A DNA stretch of 6,406 bases, taken from NCBI GenBank assembly GCA_003445555.1, contig DMDI01000142.1, positions 1 to 6,406 of the forward strand, written 5' to 3'. Both the position numbers and the translations under genes were made by a program. This DNA is from Desulfotomaculum sp. (GTDB lineage: Bacteria; Bacillota; Desulfotomaculia; Desulfotomaculales; Nap2-2B). The notes under the pieces were generated by a model. It was not told the DNA's origin. It made no database searches and saw only the letters and a program-made list of their open reading frames with translations. Of this stretch, positions 1 through 3,674 are shown in pieces; within the stretch, counting starts at the first letter, position 1, and every line of letters begins with the position of its first letter.

Positions 1-1
1 A

Positions 2-655
2 ATCAACCGTCTTTCTTCCGCCTTAATTCGAACCTCGACCAAATGTATAAACGCTTTGGATGCTCTAAGGTCTTTGAAAGATGGTCTTGACCAGCATCCT
101 TCTATAACCAAAGAAGAAAAAGAAAGACTTTTAAATTTTATTTCTGTAGCCCGCCAAGAATACGATGAAATTGCTAAAAAGGAAATTCAAAAGGCTTTTG
201 TATATTCTTATGAGGAGTCGGCAAAGGTTTTATTCGATAATTATTTAGACAATATAGAAGCTTATTGCAACAGCACTAAGCTTAAAGACCCGATTACAGA
301 TGAAGAAGTAAGCCCTGATGAAAAATTAATGCGTTCAATTGAAGAACAAATTGGTGTTTCAGAAAACGCAAAGAAAAGCTTCCGGGAAGAGATTCTTCTC
401 CGCCTGTCAAGCTACGCCCGCAAGGGTAGAAAATTTGACTATACCTCCCACGAACGGCTGCGTGAGGCGGTGGAGAAAAAACTTTTTGCTGACCTTAAAG
501 ACGTGGTAAAAATAACTACTTCCACCAAAACGCCCGACGCAGAGCAGCTAAAGCGCATTAATGGGGTAAGCGCCAAATTAATCTCAGAGTATGATTATTG
601 TCCTGTTTGCGCTAACGAACTCCTTAAATATGTGGGTAGTCTTTTAAACAGATAA
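2..655 (+). CDS. prkA: PrkA serine kinase/AAA+ protein, C-terminal part (5' end outside window)
   Basis: This is the last 217 residues of PrkA, a cytoplasmic AAA+ protein long described as a serine protein kinase and more recently, in Bacillus, as an ATP-dependent protease that influences sporulation. The family is about 630 residues long, so roughly the C-terminal third is present and the N-terminal AAA+ module with its Walker motifs lies left of the window. The frame is open to the left edge, and the first residues (INRLSSALIRTSTKCINAL) continue the family sequence, so the TTG at 56 is internal and not a start. Family hallmarks are the stretches AFVYSYEESAK, DEKLMRSIEEQIGVSENAKK, ARKGRKFDYTSHERLREAV, KKLFADLKDVVKITTSTKTP and the terminal ELLKYVGSLLNR. 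A CPVC pair sits about 16 residues before the end. It is followed after 40 nt by yhbH on the same strand, the usual partner order. Identification is from remembered family sequence; the kinase versus protease role cannot be judged from this part. Confidence 0.95.
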   Translation: MNRLSSALIRTSTKCINALDALRSLKDGLDQHPSITKEEKERLLNFISVARQEYDEIAKKEIQKAFVYSYEESAKVLFDNYLDNIEAYCNSTKLKDPITDEEVSPDEKLMRSIEEQIGVSENAKKSFREEILLRLSSYARKGRKFDYTSHERLREAVEKKLFADLKDVVKITTSTKTPDAEQLKRINGVSAKLISEYDYCPVCANELLKYVGSLLNR

Positions 656-681
656 TCTATTGCCTTACCCAAAGCAAGCCC

Positions 682-687
682 AGGGGG
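682..687 (+). promoter_or_regulatory. Ribosome binding site deciding the yhbH start
   Basis: The purine run AGGGGG lies 8 nt before GTG 696, a normal spacing for Bacillus-type ribosomes. The in-frame TTG at 660 has only AT-rich sequence ahead of it with no Shine-Dalgarno. Starting at 696 also gives an N-terminus (MDGNYVVTREDWSLHRKG) that lines up almost residue for residue with the remembered start of Bacillus YhbH. Confidence 0.7.
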
Positions 688-695
688 TATTTACC

Positions 696-1844
696 GTGGA
701 CGGTAATTATGTTGTTACGCGTGAAGACTGGTCTCTTCACCGAAAAGGCGAAATTGACCGCCAACGCCACCAGGAAAAAATTAAAGAAGCTCTTAAAAAG
801 AACCTGCCCGACTTGGTTAGCGAAGAAAGTATCATTACTTCTGACGGACAGAAAGTTATCAAAGTACCCATTCGTACCTTAGACGAATATCATTTTTATT
901 ATGATCAAGACAAAAAAACGCACGCCGGTCAGGGAGACGGAAAGAGTAAAGTGGGAGATGTACTGGCTCGCGAGCCAAACGCCGGAAGTGGCCAAGGTAA
1001 AGGGGCCGGTGAAGAACCCGGCCTGGATTATTACGAAGCTGAAATAACGGTGGACGAGTTGGCAGAAATGGTATTTGAAGACCTGGGACTGCCCAACCTT
1101 AAACCTAAAAAGAAAGCGGAGTTGGCCAGTGAGGCAGTTGAATTTAAAGATATTAGAAAAAAGGGGATTAGCAGCAATATTGACCGTAAACGAACGGTTT
1201 TAGAGGCTATTAAACGCCGCGCCTTATCCGGCCAGAATAGTTTAACTAAAATAACTCCTGATGACTTGCGCTTTAAAACCTGGGAACTTACCTACAAAGA
1301 GGAATCGAATGCGGTAGTTCTAGCCATGATGGATACCAGTGGTTCCATGGGCGTATACGAAAAATACATTGCCCGGAGCTTCTTTTTTTGGATGGTTCGT
1401 TTTTTACGGACCAAGTATCAAAATGTGCAAATTATCTTTTTGGCCCATCATGTAACCGCCGCCGAGGTAAGCGAGGAGGAATTTTTTACTAAAGGCGCCG
1501 CCGGGGGAACCCGTTGTTCCTCAGTTTATAAGCTGGCGCTGGAGATTATCAAAAACCGCTTTAGCCCCCAGGATTACAACCTTTATGCCTTTCATTTTTC
1601 CGACGGGGAAAATCTGTTTTCGGACAATGAACTTTGCCTGACGTTAATGAAGGAGTTATTAAAGCAGTGTAATTTAGTTGATTACGGAGAAATCAAAAGT
1701 CCTATTTATGGTTACGGCGACAGTGCTTTACGCCTGACCTTTAAAAAATTAACCGACCCCGGTTTTATAGCCGTAATAATCAAAGACAAAAGTTATGTTT
1801 ACCCGGCCTTGAAGAAGTTTTTTGCCCAGACCCAAGGGCAGTAA
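696..1844 (+). CDS. yhbH: YhbH family protein (DUF444, VWA-like), sporulation-associated
   Basis: A 382-residue protein from GTG 696, close to the roughly 390 residues of Bacillus YhbH (not the E. coli gene of that name; the E. coli homologue is YeaH). The N-terminal half has the hallmark EDWSLHRKGEIDRQRHQ, then KKNLPDLVSEESI and IRTLDEYHF, followed by a Gly-rich low-complexity linker around residues 80-110 (AGQGDGKS and GSGQGKGAGEE). The C-terminal half is a von Willebrand A-like fold: MIDAS motif DTSGS at 213-217, supporting Thr272 in GGTRCSS, and Asp303 in HFSDGEN, a complete metal site. SFFFWMVRFLRTKY is also typical. The molecular function is not established; a partner of PrkA is a reasonable inference because the two genes travel together. 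It lies between prkA and spoVR, so it is probably in one transcription unit with them. No signal peptide or membrane segment is seen. Confidence 0.95.
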   Translation: MDGNYVVTREDWSLHRKGEIDRQRHQEKIKEALKKNLPDLVSEESIITSDGQKVIKVPIRTLDEYHFYYDQDKKTHAGQGDGKSKVGDVLAREPNAGSGQGKGAGEEPGLDYYEAEITVDELAEMVFEDLGLPNLKPKKKAELASEAVEFKDIRKKGISSNIDRKRTVLEAIKRRALSGQNSLTKITPDDLRFKTWELTYKEESNAVVLAMMDTSGSMGVYEKYIARSFFFWMVRFLRTKYQNVQIIFLAHHVTAAEVSEEEFFTKGAAGGTRCSSVYKLALEIIKNRFSPQDYNLYAFHFSDGENLFSDNELCLTLMKELLKQCNLVDYGEIKSPIYGYGDSALRLTFKKLTDPGFIAVIIKDKSYVYPALKKFFAQTQGQ

Positions 1845-1885
1845 CCAGCTTATAAGGAAGTATTTAACGTCTGGCAAAATGGTAA

Positions 1886-1912
1886 AGCTTTAAAAAGGGG
1901 TAATTTTAAGCT
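1886..1912 (+). promoter_or_regulatory. Hairpin displaying the spoVR Shine-Dalgarno, abutting the start codon
   Basis: AGCTT-(T)-AAAA at 1886-1895 can pair with TTTT-AAGCT at 1904-1912, giving nine base pairs with a single bulged T. The 8-nt loop AGGGGTAA carries the only good Shine-Dalgarno of spoVR (GGGG 1897-1900). The 3' arm ends directly before ATG 1913. Linear spacing from the last G to the ATG is 12 nt, longer than usual. The pairing is seen in the sequence; any role in translation control is inference. The stem is AU-rich, so its stability in vivo is uncertain, especially if the organism is thermophilic. Confidence 0.5.
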
Positions 1913-3373
1913 ATGGATACAAGAGATGAATTACGTATCCTTGAAGAAGCAATAGAAAAAATAATTTTTAAAGCTAAGGAGTTAGGCCTGGATTTTTATG
2001 ACATGTATTTTGAAATTTGTCCGGCCGACATTATTTACACTTTTGGGGCCTACGGCATGCCTACGCGGTTTTCTCACTGGACATTCGGCAAAGCTTACCA
2101 CAAAATGAAAACATTTTATGACTATAACTTAAGCAAGATTTATGAACTAGTAGTTAACTCCAATCCTTGCTACGCCTTCTTATTAGAAGGCAACTCCTTA
2201 ATTCAAAATAAGCTGGTGACTGCCCACGTGCTGGGCCACAGTGACTTTTTTAAAAATAACCTGCACTTTAAACATACGGCAAAAAATATGGTGGAATCAA
2301 TGGCCAGTGCGGCTCAAAGGTTCCGGGAATATGAGCAAAATTACGGCCGGGATAAAGTAGAGGTTTTTTTAGACGCGGTAATTTCTATCCAAGAACACGT
2401 TGACCCTTATTATTGGATGGGAATACAAGAGCCAAAAGCAGACCAACGGACCGGGAAAAAATGTTCTTGGACTAAGGAAAAATGTTTGACCAACGGGGTG
2501 GAGCAAAAAGAGACGCCTTATGACGACCTTTGGAGGCTGGACAACCTCCAGAGGAGCCCGTCCGAAGAAAGACAAAAAGAAAAAGACAAAAAATTTCCTC
2601 CCAAACCCCAAAAGGACTTGTTGCTTTTTATTGTGGAACAGGCCAGGGATTTGGAAGACTGGCAGCGCGACATTATTTCGGTTATTCGCCAGGAAATGCT
2701 TTACTTTTGGCCTCAGATGGAGACTAAGATAATGAATGAAGGATGGGCTACTTACTGGCACCTGCAAATTATACGGGAAATAGAGCTGGCTGAAGATGAA
2801 GCTATTGAGTTTGCCAAAATGCACGCAAGCGTTATTCAGCCTTCTCGCTTTCATTTAAACCCTTATTACCTGGGCTTAAAAATTTTTGAGGATATTGAAA
2901 AGCGGTGGAACCAACCAATAGCAGAAGAAAAGAAGAAATACAAACGTTTGGAAGGAGAAGGAAAGAAGAAAATTTTTGAAGTTCGGGAAATGGAAAATGA
3001 TATATCATTTTTAAGAAATTACCTGACCAAGGAACTGGTGGAGGAACTTGATTTATATCTTTACAAAAAAGAGAAAGATGAATGGAAAATAGTAGAAAAA
3101 GATTGGGCAAAGGTCAGAGACGAAATTGTAGCCGGTATGACCAATTGCGGCTATCCCCATATTGTCGTAGAAGACGGCGATTTTAACAAAAGGGGGGAGC
3201 TGTACTTGCGGCATTGTTACGAAGGAATTAACCTGGACGTATATTATCTTGAAAAAACTTTACCCAGTGTACACCAGCTTTGGGGCCGGACAGTACATTT
3301 AGAAACTGTCCTGGACGAAAGAAAAATTCTTTTTACTTTTAACGGAGAAAGGATAATTAAAAGATTTATCTAA
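1913..3373 (+). CDS. spoVR: SpoVR family protein (stage V sporulation protein R)
   Basis: A full-length SpoVR protein of 486 residues (Bacillus SpoVR is about 470). In Bacillus it is needed for normal spore cortex formation; its biochemical activity is unknown, and the E. coli homologue is YcgB. Family signatures in order are LGLDFYDMYFEICP near the N-terminus, GMPTRFSHWTFGKAY, AHVLGHSDFFKNN at 104-116 (with an H-x3-H at 105/109), KDLLLFIVEQA, EMLYFWPQMETKIMNEGWATYWH ending at 283 (written here in one phrase as EMLYFWPQMETK then IMNEGWATYWH), HASVIQPSRFHLNPYYLGLK, FEVREMENDISFLRNYL, and HQLWGRTVHLET near the C-terminus. Between roughly residues 180 and 232 it carries a Lys/Glu-rich segment with two Cys (KKCSWTKEKC), a variable region in this family. 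It follows yhbH by 68 nt without an intervening terminator, which supports co-transcription. ATG 1913 is chosen because it begins the conserved N-terminus and the GGGG at 1897-1900 lies upstream. Confidence 0.96.
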   Translation: MDTRDELRILEEAIEKIIFKAKELGLDFYDMYFEICPADIIYTFGAYGMPTRFSHWTFGKAYHKMKTFYDYNLSKIYELVVNSNPCYAFLLEGNSLIQNKLVTAHVLGHSDFFKNNLHFKHTAKNMVESMASAAQRFREYEQNYGRDKVEVFLDAVISIQEHVDPYYWMGIQEPKADQRTGKKCSWTKEKCLTNGVEQKETPYDDLWRLDNLQRSPSEERQKEKDKKFPPKPQKDLLLFIVEQARDLEDWQRDIISVIRQEMLYFWPQMETKIMNEGWATYWHLQIIREIELAEDEAIEFAKMHASVIQPSRFHLNPYYLGLKIFEDIEKRWNQPIAEEKKKYKRLEGEGKKKIFEVREMENDISFLRNYLTKELVEELDLYLYKKEKDEWKIVEKDWAKVRDEIVAGMTNCGYPHIVVEDGDFNKRGELYLRHCYEGINLDVYYLEKTLPSVHQLWGRTVHLETVLDERKILFTFNGERIIKRFI

Positions 3374-3509
3374 GATTAAGGCTACCAAAATGCTCATTCG
3401 ACAAACCCGTGATTTTTTTACCGGAAGCTAATTTTTTCTTCTTTAAGAGAAAATAAAAAAATATCAAAACATCTCTTTTGCTCAAGGCAAATCTACTCTT
3501 CCTTTTTAG
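3374..3509. other. AT-rich gap after spoVR with no clear element
   Basis: The first part of the 301-nt gap after spoVR holds no convincing gene. Two weak structures are visible: a very AT-rich imperfect dyad around 3430-3462, and a 5-bp hairpin (TTTGC 3477-3481 with GCAAA 3487-3491). Neither is a GC-rich stem followed by a T-tract, so neither is called a terminator. The nearest terminator-like hairpin is at 3549-3593, about 175 nt after the spoVR stop, so spoVR may have a long 3' untranslated region. Confidence 0.5.
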
Positions 3510-3538
3510 TTGACGCCTAAGTTTAAGCATGTTACAAT
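3510..3538 (+). promoter_or_regulatory. Predicted sigma-A-type promoter for the carboxylase gene
   Basis: A -35 box TTGACG (3510-3515) and a -10 box TACAAT (3533-3538) are separated by exactly 17 nt. Each matches five of six consensus positions. Transcription would begin near 3545-3546, giving a leader of about 130 nt before the ATG at 3675. It points toward the carboxylase and suggests that this gene is transcribed apart from the prkA-yhbH-spoVR cluster. The call rests on sequence match only; no operator could be identified around it. Confidence 0.65.
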
Positions 3539-3548
3539 TTACTTCAGC

Positions 3549-3593
3549 CGTTAAAAAGACCCTTTCTTGCAGCAGGCAAGGTTTTTTTAAACG
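3549..3593 (+). terminator. Terminator-like hairpin, possibly bidirectional, inside the carboxylase leader
   Basis: The core is CTTGC (3566-3570), loop AGCAG, GCAAG (3576-3580), followed by G and seven T (3582-3588). The structure extends outward: AAAAA (3553-3557) can pair with TTTTT (3584-3588), and CGTT (3549-3552) with AACG (3590-3593). Read on the minus strand it is also a hairpin followed by a T-run, so it could terminate in both directions. It is the first credible terminator after spoVR. It also begins only a few nucleotides downstream of the predicted start site of the carboxylase transcript, so it may attenuate that gene. An alternative inner pairing (CC-TT-GC with GC-AA-GG, plus bulges) is possible. 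Confidence 0.6.
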
Positions 3594-3647
3594 ACTATTT
3601 TTTTATGTTTAATTTTTAGGTTAAATAGACCAATAGAAATTTTAAAA

Positions 3648-3671
3648 GGAATAGGGAGAGTAAAACTATCC
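3648..3671 (+). promoter_or_regulatory. Ribosome binding site of the carboxylase gene, held in a possible hairpin loop
   Basis: The best Shine-Dalgarno is GGAG at 3655-3658, 16 nt before ATG 3675, which is long. GG-(A)-ATAG at 3648-3654 can pair with CTATCC at 3666-3671: six base pairs with one bulge and an 11-nt loop holding the Shine-Dalgarno. No in-frame start codon lies closer to the Shine-Dalgarno, and ATG 3675 gives the expected N-terminus for a biotin carboxylase, so that start stands. Function of the fold is inference. Confidence 0.4.
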
Positions 3672-3674
3672 GCC

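Noticed and set aside
56..58. TTG as a start codon for a short 199-residue protein
   Set aside because: The same frame is open to the left edge and the upstream residues continue the PrkA family sequence, so this is an internal Leu of a gene cut by the window.
1845..1885. CCAG/CTGG dyad between yhbH and spoVR as a terminator or a sporulation-sigma promoter
   Set aside because: Only four outer pairs with a poor interior, no T-tract, and no convincing -35/-10 pair for sigma-A, sigma-E or sigma-K.
2520..2732. Two short overlapping plus-strand frames inside spoVR
   Set aside because: Out of frame with a well-conserved gene, in its Lys-rich segment; composition artefacts.
2369..2854. 161-codon open frame on the minus strand
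   Set aside because: It lies wholly inside spoVR, whose plus-strand protein matches its family throughout; the minus-strand product has no recognisable features and no clear ribosome binding site.
2832..3110. 92-codon minus-strand frame inside spoVR
   Set aside because: Antisense to conserved SpoVR coding sequence; low-complexity Ser/Leu/Phe product expected from Lys/Glu-rich codons on the other strand.
3430..3462. AT-rich imperfect inverted repeat as the spoVR terminator
   Set aside because: The possible stem has almost no GC pairs, needs mismatches, and is not followed by a T-tract.
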